From NCBI GenBank assembly GCA_030490835.1, contig CM059971.1:59568012-59632011 (forward strand): DNA of 64,000 nucleotides, given 5' to 3'. Positions within the stretch are counted from its first letter, which is position 1. Every line of letters begins with the position of its first letter. The notes below the pieces were generated by a model that was not told the DNA's origin, did no database searches, and saw only the letters and a program-made list of their open reading frames with translations. Made by a program: the position numbers and the translations under genes. Positions 49,130 through 61,000 of the stretch are shown here, piece by piece. Source of the DNA: Annona cherimola. Lineage: Eukaryota > Streptophyta > Magnoliopsida > Magnoliales > Annonaceae.

Positions 49130-49950
49130 AATCACAAAGCCAAGTCGACTCAGGCATCTACTTAGGTTAAGTCGATACTTAAGTCAACTTCAGTATCAAC
49201 TTTAACAGGCATTTTTCGGATAGCGTTGAAATTGTGGACGCATGAGTAGGTGAATTCGCACTCGAAGTCAACTTCGCATGTGACTTGGGTCAAGTTGCGC
49301 CCCAAGGCGACTCTACAAATGACTTGGATGAACTTTAGGGCTCTGATGCCTAATATAGTGAAGTCAAGTCGCAACCCAAGTCAACTTCGACATGCGACTT
49401 GGGTGAAATCCTAGATGAAGTTGACTCAGTAATGCGACTTGAGGTAAGTTACACCTCAAGTCGACCCCACCATTTAACTTGAGTATAAGGATGTTCAAAT
49501 CAAGAAGATTCATGCTCAAGATCGATAAGAAAAGTTTAAGCAACTAATATCTTGCTATTATCAAAGTCACAAATTCATTGATGGAGTTTCAAATGGAAGA
49601 TGACCAAGCACATGACTAAGATAAATAAAGGTCCATTTGCAATGATTAAAGTATACTGAGAAAACTAAAGTCGAAATATGAAGAAACAAAGAGCATTTAT
49701 GTCCAAGCAATCAGTTTATGAAGTCTTGAAGTTCTAATAGCACAATGAACTATGAAGTCGAGACCCAAGTCGACTTTACCTGCGACTTGGGTCAACTCTC
49801 AAACTAAGTCGACTCTAAAATAGAACTTGAGACAAGAGCTAAGAAGAAAATCCATGAGAAGAAAGTGCCGAAGACCGAAGTTACAACTCAAGTCGACTCT
49901 AGTCTGCGACTTGGGTAAAGTCGCACCCAAAGTCAACTCCGAGTGAAACT
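49130..49950. repeat. Degenerate repeats of the AAGTCGACT / GCGACTTGGGT type
   Basis: Motifs AAGTCGACT, GCGACTTGGGT, AAGTCGCACCC and CAAGTCGACTC recur more than a dozen times in both orientations across about 800 bp of the outer LTR. Spacing is irregular, so it is a degenerate array, not a clean tandem repeat. Confidence 0.75.
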
Positions 49951-50435
49951 TGGATTGTAATAGTTGAATTTTTTTTAATGTTAGTGCATTAAATGCACGC
50001 TACCTATCTCGTAACGTTCGAATTTATTCTGTCTTTATTTAAGACTCATCAAATGAAGAATAGAGCGTTAGTTAGAGCATTAATTAAACTTCTACCTTCC
50101 AACTTACAAGTATTCAAGTAATTATTTAAGTGCTCTACAATAAGAACTGTGTCATTCATTGCAAGCATTGAAGCTGCCTCATTCAAACCCACTCTACAAG
50201 TTTTTTCTCATGCTGAAATGTTTTCTACACCATCTGTAAAGTGTAGATTCTCTCTTTTACTCATACTTGTGTGATTCTACGTGACTTAGTATTAGACTCC
50301 AAGGCCACTTAAAGATAAGTAGTGTGTAGTTAGAGTGTGGCTCGTCACTTGTGTGATATTTATAAAGGCTCCTTAGAGCTAGAATCTAGAAGAGAACAAG
50401 AGCTCTAGTTGTAATACTACTGATTTTGTGGAACC

Positions 50436-51980
50436 TGATAACTCGTAAAAATACGAGTTATCATGGCCCATTTCAGACTGTATTTGTATATTAGTTCGCG
50501 AGATTAGGCTTAGTTTGCATCTGTTTAACTCAATTTTCACTCGCTTTGCATTTTAGGAGTATTATTTAGTTTTTATGCATTTTCAGCATTAATTAAGCAT
50601 TTTTAGTCTATTTACTTAGTTTTTTCATCTTTTACAGGAAGGACGGGTCATATGAAGGTATGCGGGTAAGTGGAATGTAGATCGAGATCAAGTTATGAGG
50701 CAGGTGGATGGCACCCAGGCGCCACTCTAAGTGCCCTTGCCAAGATTTCCAAGACTCTAGCACAATTCAGCAAGCAAACTTCTCTCAAAGAGTTGGCGCC
50801 CAGGAGCCACTTCATCAACTTATAGTCAAATCCAGAAGGGTTTCAAGGTCAACAAACACCATAGCTTCCAGCCAGGGACGCCTAGGCACCAAGGCATGAA
50901 CTCCTAGGGTTTGCAGAAAAGTTCCAAGTTGCCCGGCACACAAAGAGTTGGTGCCTAGGCGCCAATACGCATCCGTATGCGCAGATTTCAGTGCGTGTGT
51001 TGCGCATTATCACTCTAGACGACCGGAGAGAGAGCTCGAGAATGGAATTACACAGAAGAGAAAGACAAAAACGCTATCAAAGCACAGATTGAAGAGATGA
51101 TTCAACTCCATTGGTGGAAGCCGCCGGAAAACCAATTTTCTCTTATTCTTTCTATTTTTCTTTCTCTGCTTTCATGGATACTTTCAATATGGATGTAATG
51201 GATGTTATGATCATGTCTTTGAACTAAACCTCCATTAGATGGATAGTTAGGATGAATTGAACTTTGAACTATACTGTCTTGGTTCTTTGAAATTCAGGAA
51301 TGAATATTTGATATTATATATGATTATGTATGATTTACCCTTGATGTGTGATTTTAATACTTTTTCCAAGATTAGCTACCTTTGTAAGACGATTTAATTG
51401 CTTGATTTATTCTTGGAAGAAGAAAATCTCTGCTAGATCCATGTGCAGGACATAGGTTTCCTCTTTGTAAGGGGAGTTGTTTAACGGATATGAATATACC
51501 GTTAAACCCTGTGTAGTCACTAAACAGGTTATGCGCTTATCAATTTCACTTTATTTAACGGCATGAGAACATAGCAATTAAATAAAGTGTAATTAGCTTT
51601 ATATAGTATTAGAAAACATATATAGAGATTATTAAACTTGGGCTAGTAAATCTATACGCAATCTAATAAAAAAGAATCAATGCGATATAGTTTAGATTCA
51701 AGGATTCCGAGCTATCCATTTGTCATCCCCGATTAGTAACCCCGTTTCTAATATCCAGCAGTTCCGTGAATTCTACTCGGATTTCTTATTGCATTTTTTA
51801 GCTTTAGTCCAAATTCACAAATTCAGAATTTTTGACTCACCGAAAGCAATTAAACTAATTAATAATTTCAGTTAACAATTCCTCGTGGGAACGATACTCT
51901 ACTCACTCTTTATTACTTGACACGACACGTATACTTGCGTAAATAGCGAACATTTTAATTGACATATACGCAGCTCGTCA
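50436..51980. mobile_element. Nested solo LTR
   Basis: A 1,545-bp unit starting TGATAACTCGTAAAAATACG and ending GCAGCTCGTCA, flanked by GAACC on both sides (50,431-50,435 and 51,981-51,985). TG...CA termini with a 5-bp duplication and no internal coding indicate a solo LTR, probably left by LTR-LTR recombination. The first 28 bases form a perfect hairpin (12-bp arms). A Ty3/Gypsy origin is likely but not proven. Confidence 0.88.
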
Positions 51981-52559
51981 GAACCCAAGGTGCAAAGGTG
52001 TGCTCTTGGAAGAGTGTAGGGAGGGTTGTCCCAAACCACTATAATCTTGTGTGTTTGACATTATTGTTCTATTTATATTTTCATTCTCCACATCTTCATT
52101 CAAGGGGACTTAATTTACAGGAGGTTAAACTATATGCATTAAAAGAATTTCAAAAAAACTCAATTTCACTCTTATGTTATTGAATTTTGACACAAACTCG
52201 GGACCAACACATATATCGAATTAATTGAAGTCATCACTAACCAAATAAAGGTGGTTAGACTATAAACGATAAACCACTAAATACAGAGATTATGTGGATG
52301 GACTCGTAACTAGAAGAAAATAAATACGATCTTATTCTCCTCTAATACATTGGTCCTACGAGTGCAAAAAAAATAAGATTCATTTGTTACATAAAAGTTT
52401 AGAAAGGTTGAGTCAGAAACTTATTTCCTAGGCCTTTCATTAGGTGTGATGGATGAATCTATTTTCTTGAGTTTGAGTGTGAGACTTTGTCTCGAGAGAA
52501 CTGAAACTCTATTCCCATTGTGCTAGGCGAGATTTTTTTAATGGTTTTTATCAACTCTT

Positions 52560-53620
52560 TTTTTGAAATGATATATAATTTTTTCAAAAAGAACTATGAT
52601 GAAATGGTGCAATATTTGAAATAAAACAATTTCTGAAATATATGCATATTTTTTTTATTAGAAACAGACTAAATGCATTATGATAAAATGAATATTTTTT
52701 TTTTAAAAAAAACCACACATGGTCCAGATGACTTAACACTAAAACATTTTTTATCATAAAAGAATGCAGGGCAAATGTCGTGATTAAAATATTTTTTTTT
52801 AAAATCGCGATAACTAATGCAATGCAAAATGACGTGATGGCTTTGGATTTTAATAAAGATGCGCACTATTTTTTTTAACACCCAGTTATGTTACTTGCTT
52901 TCAAATAATTTTTTTTTGTTTTTTAAAATGGACAGCTTTTTAAAAAAATGGACCGTTAAAACAAGGTGCTGTGTAATGGGATAAAAGTAATAGATTTTTT
53001 TTGTTAACTAGCTAATTATAACCGAGATGCACATTACATGAGAGTAAGCTGTTTTTCTTAAAAAACGAAATGGGAAATACCGGCTAACATAAATAACGTG
53101 GTTTGCCCAGGCTCTTTTTTTTAACAAAAAAATGCAGCATCCAATGGTGTGATTCGAATAACGTTTTTTTTTTTTTTTTTTTTTTTTCAAAAAAATGGAA
53201 TGCAGCTATCATGCGAGTGTCGCGAATGAAAATGCAGCACCTAGTGCATTTGAATGATGTAATCGAAAATGAAGAACTCTTTTTAAAACTACCAATTTTT
53301 TTAAACTCTTTTTAGTATAAAAGCGCAAGAGATAGTGACGTGATTTAAATAAATATATTTTTTTATTTTTTTAAAAAAGAAAAAATGCATTAAATAATGT
53401 AATGCAAAGTGGCCTGATGGCTGAATCAATCATAGACGAATGCTATATTTTCCGAAACCCAGTTACATTACCTACTTTCAACGCAAACCTTTTTTTGCTT
53501 TTTTGTTTTGTTTTTTTTTTTAAAAAAAAATGCAAGTGACGTCCTGGGTGAAATGCAAACGGCGTGCTAGTTGGAAAAAAAAATATATAGATGAAAATGA
53601 CGTGCTGGCTGAAACGCAAG
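52560..53620. repeat. Degenerate poly-T rich modular repeat
   Basis: Modules containing long T or A runs followed by AATGCA.., GTGACGTGAT or GATGGCT, and CCCAGTTA..TTACTTGCTTTCAA recur (for example about 52,800-52,915 against 53,380-53,500). It looks like a decayed tandem or satellite-like array. No coding potential is recognised. Confidence 0.45.
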
Positions 53621-55345
53621 TGGAGATCAAATATTCAATTGGCGTATTATGCGTTTGATGATGATGGCATAGTGGTGGAGATAAAAAAACCAAAGTGACG
53701 TCCTGTCGAGTGACGGAAAGCAGCGGTTAATGCAGGGCTTTTTACCGAAGGGGTGGAGAAGAATAGTGTGAAACTTAGGTAGGCTATTCATGGATTGACC
53801 CATGGTGTATACTATAATGGGTAAATTAGGTTTTTATTTTCCTACCCAGAGGGCAAGGTAAGTTCCAAAATAAAAAAATACCCGGTGTAATTAAGGCAAG
53901 ATAAGTTCCAAAATCTGAGCACTGAGAATTGACCCGAATTACTAATATCTATTCAATATCTCTTTTATGAAACATATTGTATATTCGAAAATATAAGATA
54001 TAAGGGAGCACTTCAATGTAATCAAATTTCGATAAGGCAGATATTGGGAACCTTTCATCCAACCGTTCTTATTGGCAGGTGGAAGAATGAAATCATGTGG
54101 AGTGATGGTTGGGTATTCTGGACCCGATGTATTTAAAGGATTCAAAACTCATTCCCCCGGAATTCATCCCTCTCGAACACAAGCCTCTCCCACCCTCTTC
54201 CTTGTGCATATCCCCCTTGTCTGTTTAGTGCCCTCTCTCGTAGCCATCTCTCTCCATCTTCCTCTTCTCTCTCTTCTCCATCTTGCTACTTTCTTTTCTC
54301 CCTCCTCCCGCACTCTCTTCGTCATCATCCCGTAGCATCTCTCAATCTTCCCTTTTTTGATCTTCCTCCAGACAAGCATGGAGAGAAACGGTGCAAGTTA
54401 ATTGGATTGAGCGTGGAGAGAAATGATGGAAGACGACTGGAATCATTGCAGTGTAAATACTCCTATTAGTTGTCCCCTGCCTAAAATCTTATCTTATAAC
54501 ACGAGCTTTCTCCCTTCAATTATTGTTTATTTCCATTGTTGCCATTTTTCCTAAGTTGTTTGAGGTTGATTTTATCAAAGGGGCCAAGCAAATCTGAAAA
54601 TGTGATGAGCGGTTCCTGATGAAGTGTTTCTTGACCATTTTTCCACCTCATCACTTTTTAGAAATTCAAAAATTCATTCTACATTGAGAGCAAAGCATTG
54701 ATTTCCTCATATATGTTTAGTGTTGGTGAAATTGTGCGAGTACAATTATTGAGTGGTGTAATTATAAATGTGTGTTTGTTGAATCGGTTGTTAAGACTTA
54801 CTTGATGGGGTTCTACTGAGCTCTTGTTCGTGTTTGGGTCGATGGTAAAAGAAAATGAGTAAATGGAACACTCACATTCGATTAGAATCACACATTGGAT
54901 GTTTTGTTTCAAACTTTGATTGATGGTCTTGGAAAGATGTGGTTTAGTTGGGATACTTGCTGTTGATTACTTAAATGGTGTACCTATTTACTACACCAAT
55001 CAATTATTCATTTCTAAATTACCTACCCTTGTTATTTTGACTAGAATTCAATCATTTAAATTGTACTAGTCCTCTTTTTCCTTGCCAATGATAGATTTTG
55101 GTAATGAATTATTTAGAGATCAATGGCAAAAGGCTATCAACTTGAAGAATTTACTAAGATGGAGCTTTGGATAGGATGTTTGGCAATTGACTATAGGCCA
55201 ATCACCAATATGTGTCTTTTCTTAGAAAGCAATATTGTCATGATTTCATCCTTAAACCAATACATTTTGCACACTTGGGTTCTGCCATGAGCCAAATGTG
55301 TTAAATTGGATAACAGAGCTTGTTATGAAATCCGTAAAAAAGGTT
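53621..55345. other. Intergenic stretch, nothing recognised
   Basis: Includes a pyrimidine-rich patch (about 54,170-54,360, CTCTCTCTCC-type) that creates spurious open frames on both strands. No gene or defined element seen. Confidence 0.5.
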
Positions 55346-55351
55346 AAGAAT

Positions 55352-55475
55352 TTTAATTTTTCCACCCATTCGTAATCATATTTTGTATAATCTAATCCGT
55401 TCACTAAGTAAAGTATCATTCACATTTTAATTTTTCCACCCATTCGTAATCATATTTTGTATAATCTAATCCGTT
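55352..55475. repeat. Two-copy tandem repeat, 74-bp period
   Basis: TTTTCCACCCATTCGTAATC and the following TCTAATCCGTT occur twice with a 74-bp period. The second copy runs directly into the MITE at 55,476. Confidence 0.85.
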
Positions 55476-55766
55476 GGGTGTGTTTGGGAAGTTGTAAAAC
55501 TTTTGATGAAAAGTTTTTATGTAAAAGTTGTCAAATTAGTAGAAGATGATGTGATATTGTAAGGGTAATGATGAGGAATAAAGAGAATAAATTTAAAATA
55601 AATAGGTTAGTTGTATTGGTAGTTGTGCAGAAATGATTGAAAAATAGGGTTGTTGTATAGAAAGATGTGTAAAAAATAATTTTAAAAAAAAGTAATTATG
55701 GAGAGTGACAAGTTTTAGATTGAAAAGTTTTAACTTGACAACTTTTGTAAATTGCCAAACACACCC
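55476..55766. mobile_element. Family-A MITE, reverse orientation
   Basis: Ends GGGTGTGTTTGG and CCAAACACACCC, with the interior being the reverse complement of the 33,301 copy (AACTTTTGATGAAAAG...CTTTTCA-type inverse). TAA follows on the right. The left flank is GTT, so the usual 3-bp duplication is not intact. Confidence 0.8.
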
Positions 55767-56224
55767 TAAGTAAAGTATATTAATTTAGGCTTACCTATAT
55801 AATCTCACATAAATGAAGTTGTATATATATAATAATTCAATTAATAGAACATGCAACGCATATAAATTTGAACATACATGTACGTTACAATGCGGCTGGA
55901 CGTACCATGCATGGGTTTGGTCGATGCACTTTTCCAATGCAACAATAGAATTTAAGTAAATTTTTTATTAAATTATTTTTCATAATTCAATCTATTCATA
56001 TTATAGAACAAATTAATTTAATCGTACGTTTTAAGTTTCATATCAAGATGATTAGTATAGGTTAAGATATAAACATTCAAAATTAATTCACGAAATCTCC
56101 ACTTAATTTTAATCATTTAAAAATTTTCTAAACATAATTTTTAAGATCTAATCCATGCACTACGTTGAGTGTGTTAAAATTCACTTATTCATAAAATTTC
56201 ATGTAAAATTTCCATATATATGTT

Positions 56225-56508
56225 GGATGCTAATCAATTTTTATCATTTTTGGAATATTTAAATATTTATTTTACTATTTTAGATATTCATTTTTTATTT
56301 TTGAAAATCAGTGATATTTTAGTAATTTTAAATTACTTAAAATGTCACTAATTTTCAAAAGTCAAAAATAAATATCTAAAATACTTCAAAAATTATAAAA
56401 ATTGATACTCATATTAAATATACTTAGATTAACAATTGTATAAAAAATTTCAAAAAAAAATGTAAAAAAATAATTTACTAAGGACCCGAGTGCACTGTAG
56501 CAACATCC
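56225..56508. mobile_element. Palindromic element B4 with 9-bp target duplication
   Basis: A 284-bp palindrome centred on TTTTAAATTACTTAAAAT-like sequence, with ends GGATGCTAAT and GCAACATCC. ATATATGTT lies on both sides (56,216-56,224 and 56,509-56,517). The core arms (ATCAGTGATATTTTAG / ATGTCACTAATTTTC) match B2 and B5. The GC-rich end is reduced to GGACCCGAGTGCACTG on the right only. Confidence 0.8.
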
Positions 56509-56517
56509 ATATATGTT

Positions 56518-57795
56518 TAAGATATAATTAATAATTAATTATTGAATACACAGGCAAGAACCATCAGTACGTGAATATCAATTGCCGTGCATGCATGGGT
56601 TAACTTTCATGCACGTTTTTCAATGCACTTAAGTTAAGCATTTTATTTAATCATTTTTCATAATCTAATCCATCTAAATTAAAAAGAATATTAATCAACA
56701 CTTTCTATTAAAATTTCATGTCAATCCGAGTTATATATTCTTAGATCTAAGGAAATAGTATGGGTGAATATAAAGTACTAATTAGGACCCTTAGCCCAAA
56801 TTTCTCTATTTATTTTTATTTTTTCAAAAGGTCCATGAATTTAAACAGTTTCATTAAATATGTTTTAGAATTTTAAAATTCATTCCTAAAAAATTTATAA
56901 AAAATCATTTTCGTATTTAATCTTTATGAAATCATAATTTACCTCTTTTTCTTATAAATCTCGAATTTAACCTTTTCAAATACCAATTAGGTCCTTTTTT
57001 ATCTCTACTGTTTTCAAATTTACCATTCGACCATTCTTTTCTAAATTTGAAACTTAATCCTACTATTTTAAAATTGCAATTTGATCTTTTTGTAAATATA
57101 CACATTTTCTTTTATAACTTTACATTAATAACATATATTCTGTACAATCTTTAAGGGTATAAATTACATTAACTTATAAACTAAGTCTTAAATAACATGA
57201 GTTTCACAATAAATCATTAATATATGATATTAAATAATTTAAGAGTCATATTAAGATTGAATTATTTTAATTAAAAAAATTTTAAATGGCAAATTATCTT
57301 TTCAATAGGATAGATAATAGTTGTGTGAATGATATGGGTATAATAAGAATTTATGATGAAATTTTATGAGTATAAAAAGAATTTGTGAAATGTTATGGGT
57401 ATATTATGAATTAGGTGCAAATGTTGGAGGTATAAAAGAAATTCTTCTAAAAATTTATGAAATATTATTAGTCTATTAAGAATTAGGGGGCAAATATTGT
57501 AGGTATAAGAAAAAAAATTTCAAATTTTTTTTTTTTTACAGCAGTCCGTATTGCACCCATAACACAGGCGGCAGCACGGGATAACCCATAGAATATTACA
57601 CAAAAGTAAATGTATCTTTGGTTGACAAGTAAAACCCTAAGAGTGCAAATGTTACTGTCGTTTTAATGGCTAGTACCGAGCGAGAAGCCGTAGTTGATGT
57701 GTTCGAGGCGAATCAAACATAAAACGACTGGGGAAGGAATGACATTCCTAAAGTAAATACAATTTGTGCATCAATCCATTTCAAGTAGTGCATCA

Positions 57796-57834
<39 letters not shown>

Positions 57835-57888
57835 AATATGTGCATCAGTGAAAATTGCAGCAACTGAGATATGACATTATTGTAAGAT
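56518..57888. other. Intergenic region downstream of gene 2, nothing recognised
   Basis: AT-rich sequence with several runs of T or A, including a T run of over 30 at about 57,799-57,833. No gene seen. The 3' UTR of gene 2 must start here (reading leftward), but no poly-A signal was clear enough to call. Confidence 0.5.
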
Positions 57889-58033
57889 TTAAGGAATAGC
57901 AAGCATATTAGCAGGGACATTTGCAGCCAGAGCTACTTCTTCAACGGTTGCTGGGGACTTAATTCCAAACCATTTCGTGTCCCCACGGTCTGCTCTTGCT
58001 GCAGCTAATGCTTCCCGAACCGCAAACAAAATA
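57889..58033 (-). CDS. Gene 2 last exon: C-terminal helix and stop
   Basis: A 145-bp exon including TAA. After the split Ser it reads ILFAVREALAAARADRGDTK then WFGIKSPATVEEVALAANVP and ends MLAIP. The pattern 'A...A..AAR' followed by a hydrophobic '...PAT.E....A' matches the family C terminus. The tail after PAT is short. Confidence 0.92.
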
Positions 58034-61000
58034 CTGAAAGAGGCAGACAAGGCTTCAAAAAGAAGTAAAAGAAAACAAAGCGTCTCTAAGGTGGTGCCAA
58101 GAATCCAAGTACACTCCAAAGCTGGAAAATTCAAACAACAGTGCTAGAGTTGAAGGTTAAGATTATTCAGGAGAGACTTTTTGCATGTGATATTGCCAGT
58201 AAGGAAAAAAGAAAAATCTGAATTAGAGCTTGTGTTAAGATTTCCACACATTCCCATTTCCCTGTTCTTGATTTTTACTAGAAAAAGGTTTTCGACAACA
58301 TGCATTGCATCCAAATCTGAGCTTGTAATGTGAAGAAAACATGCAAAACGAAATGTCTGATAACTCTGGACGCTGATCTCCTGCACCAGGGAGCAGGCAG
58401 CGTTGCCTGCTCCTGGGTGCACACACCTATTTTTTTTTATTTTTTTTTTTGAATTTTTTTTTAGAAATGTTAATATAGGTGTATTTAACATGTATATAAA
58501 TTTTTATCATTTTTGGAGTATTTTAGATATTTATTTTTTATTTTCGAAAATCAGTGGCATTTTCGTAATTTAAAATTACCTAAAATGCCACTGATTTTCA
58601 AAAATAAAAAATAAATATCTAAAAATTTTCAAAAATGGTAAAAATTTATGCACATGTTAAATACACTTAGGCTAATAATTTTATGAAAAAATTTTCAAAA
58701 AAAAATAAAAAAAAATTGGTGTACGCGCCCGGGAGCAGGCAACGCTGCCTGCTCCCGGGCGCAGGAGATCAGCGTCCGATAACTCTTGCTACAAGGTGGG
58801 AAGTATCTAAGTGCTATGAGAAGCACCAATAACCTACATGCAAAGACATGTATCACATCTTAAGCATTTTTTTGCTGCACTGTGGCAGACAAAGCATTGG
58901 ATGCTGACTGAAGGGGGAATCTACACCTACAGAAGTAGAACCTACGGTAGCCCATCGGTGTAATTCTTAGTACTAGCGCGCCCCCCCCCAAAAAAAAAAA
59001 AAAAAAAATTTAACCATCATTGCTAATGGAGATTAAATCTCCATTTGGAAAATCAGCACCCAATACAGCCTAATTTTTATTATACATTAAAGGATGTTTT
59101 TGGAAAGTGATAAAACTTTTGATGAAAAGTCTTTGATGTAAAAATTTTGAAATGTGAGCAAATAATGTGATATGATAGGAGTAATGATGAAGAGTAAAGA
59201 GAATAAAGTTAAAATAGATAAGTTAGATGTATGGGTAGTTGTGTAAAATGATTGAAAAATAGGGTGGTATTATAACAAGTGAAAAAATAATTAAAAAAAT
59301 AAGGTAGTCGTGGAGAGCGAAAAATTTTAGATTAAAAAGTTTTAATTTGAAAAGTCGTGAGCATTAACAAACACCCCCTTTTATCAGGAGAAAAAAAAAA
59401 AAAAAAAACAAAACAAACAAAAACCCCCTTAAGTATTTTTTTAGCTCACAACACTTCTCCTAAAAAGAGAACTGAGAACTACAAAAACGAACTGCAGAAT
59501 TGGCAACATGAGTAGCAGAGTTGCTAAGTTAAAAACTGAACTGACCTGCAAGCTGCTGCACATGTTGGCTCTCCAGAGAACTACAGTACAAAAGTAAATT
59601 TCATAAAAAAATAAAAGGGAAAGACAAATCTATATGAAATTTGAGTGTAAACAAACAAAAATGCAAAGCATTGGTTATCAACATTTGGACACTCATTTGC
59701 TTTCAATGCAAGCGATATTTTCTGCCTCATTAAATATGTTTAATTCAACATTATCTAGAAAGCAATTGCTGGTTTGATGAAATAGAAACAGTTTTATAAT
59801 TTATGCAGGAACTGCATTGAATCCTATGCACTAAACTATTCTTAATATCAAGCTGGAGCTGCACTTCAAAAGTATCCCTTTAGGAAACACAGCTACTTTT
59901 TCACAAGTACAATTTACTTGTGCATCTATATGCAGCCTAACGTAAGAGCAATATTTATTTCTTGTTTCAAGCATTGTCAACAATAAGCTAAGCAAAATGT
60001 TCACCTTAGATCTTAGTACTCCATATGAGTTTGAGCTGTTAGGGAGGAGGGAAGCATTGAAAACAATAGGAATGTCCTTTGCTGAAGGAGGTTTGTAATT
60101 CCAGGTTCCATCAGTGACCAACTTCAATTGAAAAAAAAAGAAAAAGAAAAAGAGAAATTAGTATTTGCAAACATACAGAAGAATGATGAAAATATCCTGG
60201 AAAAACAATTGATTAGCATTACCTCTCCAGTATTTTCATCAAAGGTCATCTTTTCAGTTAAGTGGTATCCCAATCCCTGAATAAATGCTCCTTGGACCTG
60301 TTGAAAAGGTAACAAAAGTTCCCAAAATATATTCAATTAAAATGAACTGCCCTGCTCTGACAGAAAAATAAAATGAACCGCCTTAATTTTACAGGAAAAA
60401 AAAAAAAAGTTCCCTTAACCTGTACCACAAGATTTTTTTTCAACATGAAGATAAGTATCTTCTCATTTTTCATTAAACACAAGTAGATGGAACAAAAATT
60501 GAAAGACAATGCCTTTTGTTCAAGACTTTTTTATTATTATTATTATTGGTTTTCATTCAAGAACTTTGATTTTGTTTTCTTACCAAAAGTTCCCAATATT
60601 TTTTTGACTATCCTAATTTCATGTTTGCCGACTGAACTTTTGAACATCAATGCCTATAATAATGATAATAACAATATTCACCATCATAGTATATAAACAA
60701 TCCCCTGCACTTCAATAGGTACTTGAACTTGCCCATCCCCAAACCAACCTAAATGTACATACAGCTGGGAGAAAACTCAATGGAAACATTGTCACGATTC
60801 CCTCTCTTAACATTTATTGAAAGATAAAATTCGAAGTACCTTTCATTAAAAGGCATATGCTTTATTTCAAAAAAGAAGGTTTTAGTGCTTTTCAATAGTT
60901 TGGAACTGTCACAGTGGTTGCGATTAATGTTGTTAGAACCAGACCAGACCGGCCAGTCAGACTAGTTTGACCGGGAACCAGCCACCCATCTGGTTCAATA

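Larger units (their letters stand above)
48989..52209. mobile_element. Outer solo LTR, interrupted by a second solo LTR
   Basis: Begins TGTTGTAAC and ends CCAACA, so the termini are TGTTG / CAACA inverted repeats, and CATAT lies on both sides (48,984-48,988 and 52,210-52,214) as a 5-bp target duplication. Without the nested insert it is about 1.67 kb. The wording near the start (GATGATTAACAACTCAAAT) resembles long Copia-type LTRs, but the lineage is an inference. No internal retrotransposon domain is present, so it is a solo LTR. Confidence 0.82.

Noticed and set aside
53161..53186. Long T run as a terminator or poly-A-derived retrocopy tail
   Set aside because: Many similar T and A tracts lie within the same degenerate array, and no gene-like sequence adjoins it.
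54072..54379. Overlapping open frames on both strands at 54.1-54.4 kb
   Set aside because: A pyrimidine-rich tract produces Arg/Glu-rich and Leu/Ser-rich frames on opposite strands. No coding signal.
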